The notes: generated from the sequence alone by a model not told the origin. DNA of 64,000 nucleotides from JAXMDT01 sp046348685 (GCA_046348685.1 JAXMDT010000005.1:1-64000); one strand, 5' to 3'. Positions 50,951 through 59,201 are shown, counted from the first letter of the stretch. Program-made: numbers and translations.

Positions 50951-51071
50951 ATTCCAGCGAAAGCTGGAATCCAGCAGAATAAATATGTTAACTTGAGCGA
51001 AGCGAAAGATCCAAATTCTTCGCCTTTGGCTCAGAATGACAAAAACTAGGTCCAGCTTTTGCTGGAATGAC
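50951..51071. repeat. inverted pair of REP-like palindromes
   Basis: ATTCCAGC-GAAA-style palindrome at 50951-50970 (ATTCCAGCG/AAGCTGGAAT) and an inverted relative CCAGC-TTTT-GCTGG with GGAATGAC at 51052-51071. The flanks GTCATTCCAGC and GCTGGAATGAC make the whole a larger inverted repeat around an 81-nt middle that itself has GAGCGAAGCGAAAGATCC-like text. Such elements are frequent in alphaproteobacterial intergenic gaps. The atpI start follows 10 nt after it. Confidence 0.65.
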
Positions 51072-51080
51072 GGCAACAGC

Positions 51081-51383
51081 ATGGAATCACTCCCTCCTAT
51101 CGATCCACTTAAGGACAAAGTCCGCCGAACGAAAAAAGACATGCTGACGCCGAAGCCAAGTGGCGGTGGGCATAATACATCAGGCTATGCGATTGCTATG
51201 CGCTATGCTCTTGATTTGGTAGCGAATGTCGCCGTCGGCGGGGCGATTGGTTACTACCTTGACCAATGGCTAGGTACAATGCCCATCTTTTTTATTATTT
51301 GTCTGATGTTTGGCATGGCATCCGGTGTGTATACGCTGCACAAGCAGAGCCAGCGCGCCGTGGATAGCGCAGAACCAAAATAA
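51081..51383 (+). CDS. atpI: ATP synthase accessory protein I (AtpI)
   Basis: Helps c-ring assembly. The ATG at 51081 (MESLPPIDPLKDKVRRTKKD) gives 100 residues; an earlier frame start at 51036 runs through the repeat element and is rejected. Two membrane helices (LVANVAVGGAIGYYLDQWLG near 50 and MPIFFIICLMFGMASGVYTL near 70) fit the family. It heads the F0 operon, 83 nt before atpB. Confidence 0.88.
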   Translation: MESLPPIDPLKDKVRRTKKDMLTPKPSGGGHNTSGYAIAMRYALDLVANVAVGGAIGYYLDQWLGTMPIFFIICLMFGMASGVYTLHKQSQRAVDSAEPK

Positions 51384-51466
51384 ATCGTTTAAAATGACTG
51401 GACAAGCAGGGACAAATTCCTTAAACGTGTGCGCGATTTTAAACATTACGCCGATTTAAGGTATCC

Positions 51467-52207
51467 ATGGCAACCGGTCACAGTCCGCTTGAGCAATTTA
51501 CGATTAAAACGCTGGTCCCGCTCCCACACCTTGCTGGATTCAATATCGATTTCACCAATTCCTCATTGTTCATGGCCCTTGCCGTGATTGCCGTATCTGT
51601 TTTCCTGCTGGCTGGTATGCGCAGGAAAGCGGTTGTCCCTGGCCGCTGGCAGTCGCTTGTCGAAATGACGTATGAATTTATCGCCGGAACGGTGCGCGAC
51701 AATGTCGGGCAGGAAGGCCGTCCGTACTTTCCATTCATTTTCACGCTGTTCATGTTCATCCTGTTTTGCAACCTGCTCGGCATGATTCCCTATTCCTTCA
51801 CCGTGACCAGCCATATCATCGTCACGTTCGCGCTGGCGCTGCTTATTTTCATCGGCTGTACGCTGATTGCGATCATCAAGCATGGCCCTGCGAAGTTCGC
51901 GGCCTTTTTCCTGCCTCACGGCACGCCGTGGTGGATGGCGCCGATGATGTATTTCATCGAGCTCTTTTCCTACATGGCGCGCCCGGTCAGCCTGTCCGTC
52001 CGTCTTGCCGCTAACATGATGGCAGGCCACACCATGCTTAAAGTTATTGCCGGTTTCGCCATTATGCTGGGGATTCTCGGCGGCTGGGCGCCCACCGCGC
52101 TGCTGGTTGCGCTCACCGGTTTCGAAATAGGGATTGCGGTCTTGCAAGCCTATATTTTTACTGTATTAACCTGCGTGTATCTGAACGATGCACTGCATTT
52201 ACACTAG
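51467..52207 (+). CDS. atpB: ATP synthase F0 subunit a
   Basis: Stator half-channel of the proton-driven rotor. The 246 residues have six membrane helices. The essential arginine is in LSVRLAANMMAGHTMLK near 180, with FEIGIAVLQAYIFTVLTCVYLNDA at the C-terminus. Nothing suggests Na+ coupling. Confidence 0.95.
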   Translation: MATGHSPLEQFTIKTLVPLPHLAGFNIDFTNSSLFMALAVIAVSVFLLAGMRRKAVVPGRWQSLVEMTYEFIAGTVRDNVGQEGRPYFPFIFTLFMFILFCNLLGMIPYSFTVTSHIIVTFALALLIFIGCTLIAIIKHGPAKFAAFFLPHGTPWWMAPMMYFIELFSYMARPVSLSVRLAANMMAGHTMLKVIAGFAIMLGILGGWAPTALLVALTGFEIGIAVLQAYIFTVLTCVYLNDALHLH

Positions 52208-52228
52208 AACTGACAAGGAGAGAACGTC

Positions 52229-52456
52229 ATGGAATACGAAGCAATGAAATATATCGGCGCGGGCCTTATGGGTCTTGGCATGCTCGGCGCAGCGATCGGG
52301 GTAGGAAATATTTTCGCCGCGATGCTGAACGGTCTGGCGCGCAACCCATCCGCAGAAGGCAAACTGGCAAAATACATTTACGTCGGCGCCGGTCTCTCCG
52401 AGGCAATGGGTCTCTTCGCGCTCGTTATCGCGCTGCTGCTCATCTACGCCGTCTAA
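52229..52456 (+). CDS. atpE: ATP synthase F0 subunit c
   Basis: Rotor-ring proteolipid. The 75-residue hairpin has a glycine-rich first helix (GAGLMGLGMLGAAIGVGNIF) and a second helix with the proton-binding glutamate in GLSEAMGLFALVIALLLI. The loop ARNPSAE is standard. AAGGAGAG precedes the ATG. Confidence 0.96.
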   Translation: MEYEAMKYIGAGLMGLGMLGAAIGVGNIFAAMLNGLARNPSAEGKLAKYIYVGAGLSEAMGLFALVIALLLIYAV

Positions 52457-52473
52457 TTTAAGAGAGGCTTACC

Positions 52474-53001
52474 ATGCTGCTTGCAGCACTCGCAGAAGGT
52501 CACGCGACCGGCATGCCGCAGCTCGATCCGTCGAGCTTCGCATCACAGCTGTTCTGGCTGACGGTCACCTTCATCACGCTCTATCTAATCATTTCCCGGA
52601 GCGCTCTGCCGCGTATCCATGACGTGCTGGAAAAGCGCCGTCAGCGCATTCAGTTCGACCTGAGCCAGGCCGAGGAAATGACAGAACAGGCGGAGGCGGC
52701 TCGTATTGCTTTTGAAAAGCAGCAGACGGAATCCCGTGCGCGTTCGGCGGAAATGATCGCCGCCGCGCAGAAGGATGCTGAAAAGCAGCTGGCGGAAGAA
52801 CAGGCGAAACTGGATGCAGAGCTGAATAAAAAGCTGGGCGAAGCGGCAAAAACGCTCTCCGCCAAGCGCGCGGAGCTGCGGTCAGCCATGCTGCCGGTTG
52901 CCGAGGAATTGACGCAGGCGATTGTAGAAAAAATCGCCGGTGTCAAGCCAAATGGCGATAAAGTGCGAGCCCTGGTAAAATCTTTCGACGAACAGCTATA
53001 G
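52474..53001 (+). CDS. atpF': ATP synthase F0 subunit b'
   Basis: One of two different peripheral stalk subunits. The 175-residue protein has one membrane helix near 30-45 and a long charged helix after it (QAEEMTEQAEAARIAFEKQQTES). Start MLLAALAEGHATGMPQLDP. Having both b' and b in tandem is typical of alphaproteobacteria and cyanobacteria. Confidence 0.92.
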   Translation: MLLAALAEGHATGMPQLDPSSFASQLFWLTVTFITLYLIISRSALPRIHDVLEKRRQRIQFDLSQAEEMTEQAEAARIAFEKQQTESRARSAEMIAAAQKDAEKQLAEEQAKLDAELNKKLGEAAKTLSAKRAELRSAMLPVAEELTQAIVEKIAGVKPNGDKVRALVKSFDEQL

Positions 53002-53050
53002 GTAGTTGCTTCGCTGCGCCTTTGAGCGTATAGTTGCTGAAGAGTTTGAT

Positions 53051-53527
53051 ATGGACGTCACCGGTATTGTTGCCCTTGCTTTCTTCATCTTTGTGATCGC
53101 GCTTTATAAACCGATCGCACGATTCCTCACGAAATCACTCGACCAGCGTTCGGCGCGCATCGCGAATGAGCTGGCTGAAGCCGAGCGTCTGCGCGAGGAA
53201 GCGCAGGCAACGCTGGTGGCTTACCAGAAGCGTCAGCGCGAAGTGAATGAGGAAGCCGAGCAGATTCTAAAGGCTGCTAAATCCACTGCATTGAAATTGC
53301 AGGAAGAAGCAAAAGCGCAACTGAAAAAATCCGTCGAAGCGCGTATCGCCCAGGCGAACGAGAAAATCGCCCAGGAAGAACAGAAAGCCGTTCAGGAAGT
53401 GCATAAGCGCGTCGTCGAGATAGCGACGCAGGCCGCTAAAACCCTGATCACCGACGATTATCAGGACGAGGCAAACGACCTTCTGACCCAGCTCGCCCTC
53501 AAAGACGCTAACCGCGTCCTGCACTAA
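53051..53527 (+). CDS. atpF: ATP synthase F0 subunit b
   Basis: Second stalk subunit. The ATG at 53051 (MDVTGIVALAFFIFVIALYKP) gives 158 residues; an in-frame start at 53006 adds 15 residues without membrane character. A single N-terminal helix is followed by a coiled coil (RIANELAEAERLREEAQATL). The F1 genes (atpHAGDC) are not adjacent, which is normal for the class. Confidence 0.92.
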   Translation: MDVTGIVALAFFIFVIALYKPIARFLTKSLDQRSARIANELAEAERLREEAQATLVAYQKRQREVNEEAEQILKAAKSTALKLQEEAKAQLKKSVEARIAQANEKIAQEEQKAVQEVHKRVVEIATQAAKTLITDDYQDEANDLLTQLALKDANRVLH

Positions 53528-53632
53528 AAAGCCGCAGTTTTGTCTAAAAACGTTCCGAAAGCGGTTGCTTTATTTACTTTTGGTTGTTTTACCATCGTTT
53601 AAAGGCAACGCTGATGAAAACAGCGAGCGTTT

Positions 53633-54436
53633 ATGCGGCTATTGGCACTTTTATTGGCGCTTTTTCCAACACTGGCCTGGGCTGGCGCCTGGACGCTGCC
53701 GAAGGGATCGCAAGAACTTTACCTCACCGGCAGTTATTACAAAACAGATGAATATTTCAACCAATCCGGAAATGAAACGGATATTCCCGATTTCAGTAAA
53801 TGGGAACTGAATCCTTACTATCAATATGGATTCATGGACGGCCTGACGCTTGGTGTTTCCGCTTTCTTGCAGCAGATCAGCCAGGATAAAAGCTTCAGTG
53901 GTGGAGAGGACAGTAACTGGGGGCTTGGCAATACCGAAGTGTTTGCGCGCTGGCGTGCTTACCGTAATAATAATTGGGTGGTTTCCCTGCAGCCGCTGCT
54001 CGCGCTTCCAACTTATTATGCAGAGGACGATCCGCGTGCGGGGCGGGATGATTTCGATACCGAATTGAAAGGTCTGGTCGGCTATAATTTCGAGGCAATG
54101 GGACGGCACCATTTCATTGACGGCGGGTTTGGCTACCGCTATCGGCTCGGCGATGAAGGCAATCAATGGAAAGCAAATGTCACGCTCGGCATCACGCTTG
54201 ACGAGCGCTGGACCATACTACCGGAGATCGATATTACCCGGGCCACCGATGAGGATAGCAATAATGCCGTTTCCGTAGCTGGCACCAACGATTACGACCT
54301 GACCAAGCTTCAACTTTCCGGCGCTTACAAATGGGATGATCATTACACGTTCCAGCTCGGCGCTTTCAATCACGTGGACGGCAAAAATACCGGTTCCGGC
54401 GGCGGAGTGCTCTTCTCGGTATGGATGCGTTACTAG
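53633..54436 (+). CDS. outer membrane beta-barrel protein
   Basis: The 267-residue precursor has a signal peptide (MRLLALLLALFPTLAWA) and alternating amphipathic strands through the end (GLTLGVSAFLQQIS, WVVSLQPLLALPTYYAE), ending in an aromatic residue (SVWMRY), the usual barrel terminus. It resembles the transporter-like family PF13557. Its last 16 nt overlap the next gene, which suggests coupled expression. Substrate unknown. Confidence 0.75.
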   Translation: MRLLALLLALFPTLAWAGAWTLPKGSQELYLTGSYYKTDEYFNQSGNETDIPDFSKWELNPYYQYGFMDGLTLGVSAFLQQISQDKSFSGGEDSNWGLGNTEVFARWRAYRNNNWVVSLQPLLALPTYYAEDDPRAGRDDFDTELKGLVGYNFEAMGRHHFIDGGFGYRYRLGDEGNQWKANVTLGITLDERWTILPEIDITRATDEDSNNAVSVAGTNDYDLTKLQLSGAYKWDDHYTFQLGAFNHVDGKNTGSGGGVLFSVWMRY

Positions 54437-56286
54437 CCGGCAGCGGCGGCCTATTGTCGCCACCACTCGGGCAGTGGTTACTCAAGAAAAATTCCATTAC
54501 GGCAGACCAACTGCAGGATGCTTTGGAAGAACAGCACCGCAGCGGCACGCGGCTGGGTGAAATTCTCATTATGCGTGGCATTCTCTCACCGCTGAATCTT
54601 TACGTAACCCTGGCCGAGCAGAAAGAAGCGCGCCTTATCGATTTATCATTGCAACCGCCCGATCCGGATCTGGCGGAGCCAGCGCTGCTTCCACTCTATC
54701 TCGCACACCGCATGATTCCCTGGCGTAAGGAAGAGGGGAAACTGGTGATCGCCGCAGCGGAGCCTGACGATCCGGTGGTGCGTGAAATCACGCATCGCTT
54801 TGGCAGGAACTGCCGCATTGCGCTTGCCACCCCGCGCGATATCCGAGAAGCGGTGCAGCGTTTGTTCGCGCGTCGCATCGAAGAAGAAGCGCGGTTTGGC
54901 TTGTGGCGGCGCATGCCGGAACGCTCGGCGCGAATGCGCTTTCGCCTTGGGCGCTATCTTTTCTTTGCGATACTGTTTGAGATCATCGCCGCGACCTGCT
55001 TTTTCCCGCATATCGGCATACCGCTCATCATCGGCGCTGCCGGATTTCTATTTGCCGGCACGCTGCTTTTCAAAATGGTTCTTTTTTCCATCGGCGACAT
55101 GTTAATCCATAGTCAACAGCAGGTTGAAGTCGTGGATGAGGAAGTGACGGATTTTCCTGTCTACAGTATTTTGGTGCCGCTCTACCACGAGGAAAAAAGT
55201 ATTTCTGGATTGCTGAAGGCGCTGCGCACACTGGATTATCCCAAAGAAAAACTCGATGTAAAACTGGTCGTCGAAGCGGATGATGTGATGACGATTGATG
55301 CGATAAAAGCAGCAAAACCGGAACCGTATTTTGAAATTATCCGCGTGCCGCCTTCGCACCCGCGCACCAAACCGAAAGCCTGCAATTATGCGCTGCGTTT
55401 TGCACGCGGTACGTATCTCACCATTTACGATGCAGAGGACCGCCCCGAACCGGACCAGCTGAAAAAGGCTGTCGCAATGTTCCGCCGTTCGCCGCCAGAC
55501 GTGATCTGCCTGCAGGCGCGGCTCAATTATTATAACCGAAAAGAAAATCTGCTGACGCGGCTGTTTGCCATCGAATACGGCACGCTGTTCGATTTCCTAT
55601 TGCCCGCACTGTATCACATGCATATCCCGATCCCGCTTGGCGGCACTAGCAATCACATTGCACTTGAAGCGTTGCGCAACATGGGCGCATGGGATCCCTA
55701 CAATGTCACCGAGGATGCCGACCTCGGGATTCGTCTTGCCGCGCTTGGCTACCGCACCATGCCGCTCGATTCGCAAACGCTGGAAGAAGCGCCGCTTGAC
55801 CTGCGCGCATGGCTCCTGCAGCGATCGCGCTGGATAAAAGGCTACCTGCAAACCTGGCTTGTCTATATGCGCCACCCGGTCAGCCTGCACCGCACGTTCG
55901 GCGCGACAGGCTTCTGGGGCATGCAGTTCTTCATCGGCGGCTCGTCGATGGTCTATGTCGCCGCGCCGTTTCTCTGGCTCCTCTCGCTGTTCTGGTTGCT
56001 GGGGCTGCTGCCCGTCCAGGTTCACCTTCGCGAACCCTGGGTAGAGCTTTCGTATGTTGTGCTGATTCTAGGAATTTTATTGCAATGGTGGATGGCCTTT
56101 CGCACGGTGGAGCACCGGCATTGGCGTACGATGGGTATAGCCGTTGCTTTATTTCCATTTTACTGGGTCTTGCATTCGATCGCCAGCGCGCGGGCGCTAT
56201 GGCAGCTATTTCTTAAGCCTTATCATTGGGATAAGACGGAACATGGTCTGACGAAAATGACCGTTGCCGAGGCTAATTCCGCTTGA
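54421..56286 (+). CDS. membrane glycosyltransferase (GT2) with N-terminal MshEN-like domain
   Basis: The 621-residue protein begins with a region like the N-terminal domain of type II/IV secretion ATPases and MshE (KKNSITADQLQDALEEQHRS to about 150), which in MshE-type proteins binds c-di-GMP. It then has membrane helices near 180-225, a GT2 catalytic domain (YSILVPLYHEEKSI near 248; EDADLGIRLAALGYR near 432; QRSRWIKGYLQTWL near 465 is the QxxRW motif of processive synthases), and several C-terminal helices. It likely makes a polysaccharide under c-di-GMP control; the product is unknown. Confidence 0.8.
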   Translation: MDALLAGSGGLLSPPLGQWLLKKNSITADQLQDALEEQHRSGTRLGEILIMRGILSPLNLYVTLAEQKEARLIDLSLQPPDPDLAEPALLPLYLAHRMIPWRKEEGKLVIAAAEPDDPVVREITHRFGRNCRIALATPRDIREAVQRLFARRIEEEARFGLWRRMPERSARMRFRLGRYLFFAILFEIIAATCFFPHIGIPLIIGAAGFLFAGTLLFKMVLFSIGDMLIHSQQQVEVVDEEVTDFPVYSILVPLYHEEKSISGLLKALRTLDYPKEKLDVKLVVEADDVMTIDAIKAAKPEPYFEIIRVPPSHPRTKPKACNYALRFARGTYLTIYDAEDRPEPDQLKKAVAMFRRSPPDVICLQARLNYYNRKENLLTRLFAIEYGTLFDFLLPALYHMHIPIPLGGTSNHIALEALRNMGAWDPYNVTEDADLGIRLAALGYRTMPLDSQTLEEAPLDLRAWLLQRSRWIKGYLQTWLVYMRHPVSLHRTFGATGFWGMQFFIGGSSMVYVAAPFLWLLSLFWLLGLLPVQVHLREPWVELSYVVLILGILLQWWMAFRTVEHRHWRTMGIAVALFPFYWVLHSIASARALWQLFLKPYHWDKTEHGLTKMTVAEANSA

Positions 56287-56314
56287 CTTCCTTATGCACC
56301 CCCGCTAGAAAACA

Positions 56315-56336
56315 GCCTCTTTTCAGCACACGAGGC
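56315..56336 (+). promoter_or_regulatory. hairpin occluding the rpmJ ribosome binding site
   Basis: GCCTC (56315-56319) pairs with GAGGC (56332-56336) around a 12-nt loop; GAGG in the 3' arm is the only ribosome binding site of rpmJ. Could tune translation. Five pairs only, so the effect is speculative. Confidence 0.35.
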
Positions 56337-56340
56337 ATTT

Positions 56341-56466
56341 ATGAAAGTACTTAGCTCTTTGAAATCCGCGAAAAAACGCGATAAAAACTGCCGCGTCGTG
56401 CGTCGCAAAGGTCGGGTGTATGTGATCAACAAATCCAACCCGCGCATGAAAGCCCGCCAAGGCTAA
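56341..56466 (+). CDS. rpmJ: 50S ribosomal protein L36
   Basis: The 41-residue protein (MKVLSSLKSAKKRDKN to SNPRMKARQG) has the L36 form used by alphaproteobacteria, with one remaining cysteine (NCRVVRRKG) and so no complete zinc site. It is alone, far from the ribosomal cluster. A hairpin GCCTC (56315-56319)/GAGGC (56332-56336) would hide its GAGG ribosome binding site, which lies 5 nt before the ATG. Confidence 0.95.
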   Translation: MKVLSSLKSAKKRDKNCRVVRRKGRVYVINKSNPRMKARQG

Positions 56467-56533
56467 ATCATCACTATTATTGCAGGTATAAACGCTCGTT
56501 CTCTGCACTAGCGTAATTTTCTGTTTCTAATCA

Positions 56534-56941
56534 CTACTGAACGTAGACGTAGACTTCGTGGAACTGCGTATCCGGTGCGACATCGCGGCTGGTACGGATC
56601 TGTCCGCGCGGCACGCCCATGGAGAGCAGCGCATTCACCACGCTCGCCTGCTGGCTTGCCGCCGATGCGTTCACGCGCTCCTGGCCATCTTCGGAGGAGG
56701 CCTGCGGGATGAAGGAAACAACGTCGAGCATGACGTTCGGCTTAATGGAAACGGCTTTTGAAACCGCGTTATAAAGCGGTCGCTCGAAGAATACTTTACG
56801 CTGATTAAAGCGAATAACGACAAGTGGAATATCGCTCGCGGAGGAATATTGTCCGCCGCCCGCACCCTGCGCTGAAACAGGTGCCGGTACAGCCAGCGCT
56901 ACAAGCGCAAATAACGGAAGGATCAGTAGTAATCGGTACAT
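56534..56941 (-). CDS. secreted OmpA-like small protein
   Basis: The 135-residue precursor has a signal peptide (MYRLLLILPLFALVALAVPAPVSA). The mature part (DVVSFIPQASSEDGQERVNA, ALLSMGVPRGQIRTSRDVA, ending VYVYVQ) resembles a degenerate OmpA C-terminal peptidoglycan-binding domain. The exact ligand residues are not clearly kept. Role in the envelope is inferred. Confidence 0.65.
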   Translation of the reverse strand: MYRLLLILPLFALVALAVPAPVSAQGAGGGQYSSASDIPLVVIRFNQRKVFFERPLYNAVSKAVSIKPNVMLDVVSFIPQASSEDGQERVNASAASQQASVVNALLSMGVPRGQIRTSRDVAPDTQFHEVYVYVQ

Positions 56942-56977
56942 GGTTCCATCTATAGCTTCGCTATGCGCGATTGCAAT

Positions 56978-57226
56978 CTAAAACCGGCGGGCGCGGTCGA
57001 AATCGCGGTAGAGTTCCTGCTTGTCGTTTTCTTTGCGTATCGTCTCGAGCTGCCGATAACCTTTTTCGCGGGCGACGCATTGATTGAATTCCGGCGTGCC
57101 GATTGTCAGACCTTGCTTTGCGCAGACGACTTCCGGCGCGGCAGGGCGCGGCGTAGGGGCGTTGCCGGCACTGCAGGCTGCTAGCAGCGCGAGCACACAC
57201 ATTGAAATAAAAAAATGTTTTTGCAT
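56978..57226 (-). CDS. small lipoprotein
   Basis: The 82-residue precursor starts MQKHFFISMCVLALLAACSAG; the LAAC lipobox predicts cleavage and lipidation at Cys18. The mature part (PRPAAPEVVCAKQGL to DRARRF) has two more cysteines and a charged C-terminal helix. Function unknown. Confidence 0.72.
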   Translation of the reverse strand: MQKHFFISMCVLALLAACSAGNAPTPRPAAPEVVCAKQGLTIGTPEFNQCVAREKGYRQLETIRKENDKQELYRDFDRARRF

Positions 57227-57338
57227 TACGGTAATCTAGTGAATAGGCGCCGGTTTGTCACCGGATTAAAAAAGCCACACTAGGCAATTGGTAATAAAAG
57301 CCTATATGCTGGGTTCACACTTATCGAAAGGCACCTTC

Positions 57339-58382
57339 ATGGAATACCGTCAGCTTGGCCGCTCCGGCCTCAAAGTCCCCGTTCTCAGTTATGGCACCGC
57401 GACCTTCGGCGGCAGCAATGAATTCTTTAAAAAATGGGGGCAGACCGATGTGAAGGAAGCCACGCGCCTGATTGATCTCTGCCTCGACAACGGCGTCAAT
57501 TTTTTCGATACCGCTGATATTTATTCCAATGGTATGTCCGAGGAAGTACTCGGCGGCGCAATCAAAGGCAAGCGGGACAAAGTGCTGATTTCCACCAAGG
57601 CGACCTTCCCGATGGGCGAGGGGCCGAATGAAAAAGGCTCATCGCGTTATCACATCGTGCGCGCTTGCGAAGCCAGCCTGAAGCGCCTCGGCACGGATCA
57701 TATCGATCTTTATTTCATGCATGGGTTCGATGGCATTACGCCGGTCGAGGAAACGCTTTCGGCGCTTGATATGCTCGTTACCAGCGGTAAGGTCGGCTAT
57801 ATCGGATGTTCGAATTTCTCCGGCTGGCAGGTGATGAAATCGCTCGCCGTGTCCGAGAAAAATCTCCTCAGCCGCTATGTGGCCTATCAGGGTTATTACT
57901 CGCTCGTCGGGCGCGATTACGAATGGGAATTGATGCCGCTCGGCGTCGATCAGGGCGTCGGCCTCATGGTGTGGAGTCCGCTCGGATGGGGGCGTCTCAC
58001 CGGCAAAATCCGCCGCGGGCAGGATAATTCCAAAGGCCGCCTGGCGCAGGGTGGTGCGGAAGGTGGGCCGCAGGTCGAGGAGAACTATCTGTACACCGTG
58101 GTAGATGCGCTGGATCAAGTCGCCAAGGAAACCGGCAAGACCGTGCCGCAGATAGCCCTCAACTGGCTGCTGCAGCGTCCCACGGTCTGCAACATCGTCG
58201 TCGGCGCTCGTAATGAAGAACAGCTGAAGCAGAATTTAGGTGCGGTCGGCTGGAATCTCGATGCCGACCAGATCGCAAGGCTCGATGCCGCCAGCGCCCG
58301 TACCCCTGCTTATCCCTACTGGCATCAAATGGGCTTCGATGACATCAACCCAAAACCAGTGCAGTGGGGCGCGGCGGCTTAA
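57339..58382 (+). CDS. aldo/keto reductase
   Basis: NAD(P)H-dependent carbonyl reductase with a TIM-barrel fold. The ATG at 57339 gives MEYRQLGRSGLKVPVLSYG, the normal family start; an upstream in-frame start at 57288 is rejected. In 347 residues the catalytic tetrad is readable: Asp and Tyr in NFFDTADIYSNG near 52, Lys in ISTKATF near 84, His in LYFMHGFDG near 127. Length and motifs fit YhdN/Kvbeta-like AKRs. Substrate unknown. Confidence 0.9.
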   Translation: MEYRQLGRSGLKVPVLSYGTATFGGSNEFFKKWGQTDVKEATRLIDLCLDNGVNFFDTADIYSNGMSEEVLGGAIKGKRDKVLISTKATFPMGEGPNEKGSSRYHIVRACEASLKRLGTDHIDLYFMHGFDGITPVEETLSALDMLVTSGKVGYIGCSNFSGWQVMKSLAVSEKNLLSRYVAYQGYYSLVGRDYEWELMPLGVDQGVGLMVWSPLGWGRLTGKIRRGQDNSKGRLAQGGAEGGPQVEENYLYTVVDALDQVAKETGKTVPQIALNWLLQRPTVCNIVVGARNEEQLKQNLGAVGWNLDADQIARLDAASARTPAYPYWHQMGFDDINPKPVQWGAAA

Positions 58383-58388
58383 GAAAAA

Positions 58389-58418
58389 AGCGGTAGCCAG
58401 ATTGCTCCAGCTACCGCT
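58389..58418. terminator. bidirectional hairpin terminator
   Basis: AGCGGTAGC (58389-58397), 12-nt loop, GCTACCGCT (58410-58418). On the minus strand the 3' arm is followed by TTTTTTCTT, a strong U-tract, so it ends the cysteine-rich lipoprotein gene; on the plus strand the T content is weaker. It separates convergent genes. Confidence 0.8.
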
Positions 58419-58443
58419 CTTAGTTTAGTCCTTTACAATGTTT

Positions 58444-58704
58444 CTAGTTGCGTCCGGGTTTGGGGCATTTGAGGCATTGCTTTCCTTGTGCGGAAGGCAT
58501 GGCCGCGTTGCCGCCATTCGGTTCGCAGCATGAACATTGTCCATTCTCACAACACGAACACCGCTTGTCTTTGCAGCATTTCGCGCAGTCACCGGTTTGG
58601 CAGCACTCACACTGCGAGCAGCAGGTCATGCCGTTTTGCGTGGGAATGGATTGGGTGCAGGCGCTGATACATACCATTAGCACCAACGGGATTAGTTTCT
58701 TCAT
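58444..58704 (-). CDS. cysteine-rich lipoprotein
   Basis: The 86-residue precursor has a lipobox (MVCISAC) and then an extraordinary cysteine content: 18 cysteines in total, clustered as MTCCSQCECCQTGDCAKCC and KRCSCCENGQCSCCE (about 27-59), followed by Gly/Ala-rich GNAAMPSAQ and a last CLKC. Repeating C-x-x-C and CC units recall metallothioneins and other metal-binding proteins. AGGAG is 6 nt before the ATG. I recognise no named family. A metal role is inferred. Confidence 0.7.
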   Translation of the reverse strand: MKKLIPLVLMVCISACTQSIPTQNGMTCCSQCECCQTGDCAKCCKDKRCSCCENGQCSCCEPNGGNAAMPSAQGKQCLKCPKPGRN

Positions 58705-58745
58705 AGAAAACTCCTTACGTTGAATAATTTTCGAGTGTCAGAAAA

Positions 58746-59087
58746 TCATGCCAGCTTCGGAGGTCTCTCGGGTGTGGCGGGTGCGAGGAAGAAGAGCGAA
58801 TAGAGCGGCGTAGGAATATAACCGCGTTCAGCCATCGCCGCAGTCGATGCCTTCCATTTTACGGCGTATGGCGTGGAAAAACATTTCGGGCAGGAAAGAT
58901 CGATGCAGCATTTTTTCTCGGGACCCGGTTTCGGAAGCCCTTGCTCGTGGCAATTTATCGCATCTAAGACATTTTGCTGCTCAGGCGCGGCCATGGGGCA
59001 GTCGCTATAGGTAAACCCCAACGCACCTGTTAGAAAACAAAAACTGATCAAAAAGACGGTAATGTGCTGAAACACGCTTCTTTTCAT
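58746..59087 (-). CDS. exported protein with CC/CxxC motifs
   Basis: The 113-residue precursor has a signal/anchor (ITVFLISFCFLTGALGF) and four nearby cysteines (KKCCIDLSCPKCFST near 58), with a hydrophobic C-terminal stretch ending in proline-rich PERPPKLA. The size and tail recall small secreted proteins of DUF2946 type, but I would not name it. It precedes the cysteine-rich lipoprotein gene on the same strand by 41 nt, so the two could be one transcript with a related metal role. Confidence 0.55.
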   Translation of the reverse strand: MKRSVFQHITVFLISFCFLTGALGFTYSDCPMAAPEQQNVLDAINCHEQGLPKPGPEKKCCIDLSCPKCFSTPYAVKWKASTAAMAERGYIPTPLYSLFFLAPATPERPPKLA

Positions 59088-59113
59088 CGCAGTACTTTAG
59101 CACGGTTTGGAAA

Positions 59114-59190
59114 ATGGCGCACCCGAAGAGATTGACTCGGGTCTCCTGACCCTCGCCCTGGCGGGTAACTGCGCTATCCAATTTTTCTTC
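59114..59190 (-). pseudogene. decayed tRNA-Arg-like copy
   Basis: A 24-nt block (59110-59133) is identical to the end of tRNA-Arg and its flank (59260-59283), and ten bases of the D-arm region (CTATCCAATT) recur at 59174-59183. Between them the T-loop and anticodon regions differ, and there is no 5' acceptor strand to pair with CGGGTGC, so it cannot be a working tRNA. It lies 150 nt away in the same orientation. It could be an attachment-site relic or a decayed tandem duplicate. Confidence 0.6.
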
Positions 59191-59201
59191 CTAAAAAATT
59201 G
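59179..59201 (-). other. AT-rich inverted repeat downstream of tRNA-Arg
   Basis: CAATTTTT (59179-59186), seven bases, AAAAATTG (59194-59201). Together with AGGGAG-TAT-CTCCCT at about 59241-59255 it lies downstream of tRNA-Arg on the minus strand. Either may help end the tRNA transcript; neither is a strong classic terminator. Confidence 0.35.

Noticed and set aside
59114..59190. A second functional tRNA
   Set aside because: No 5' acceptor strand complementary to the 3' end and a disrupted T-loop.
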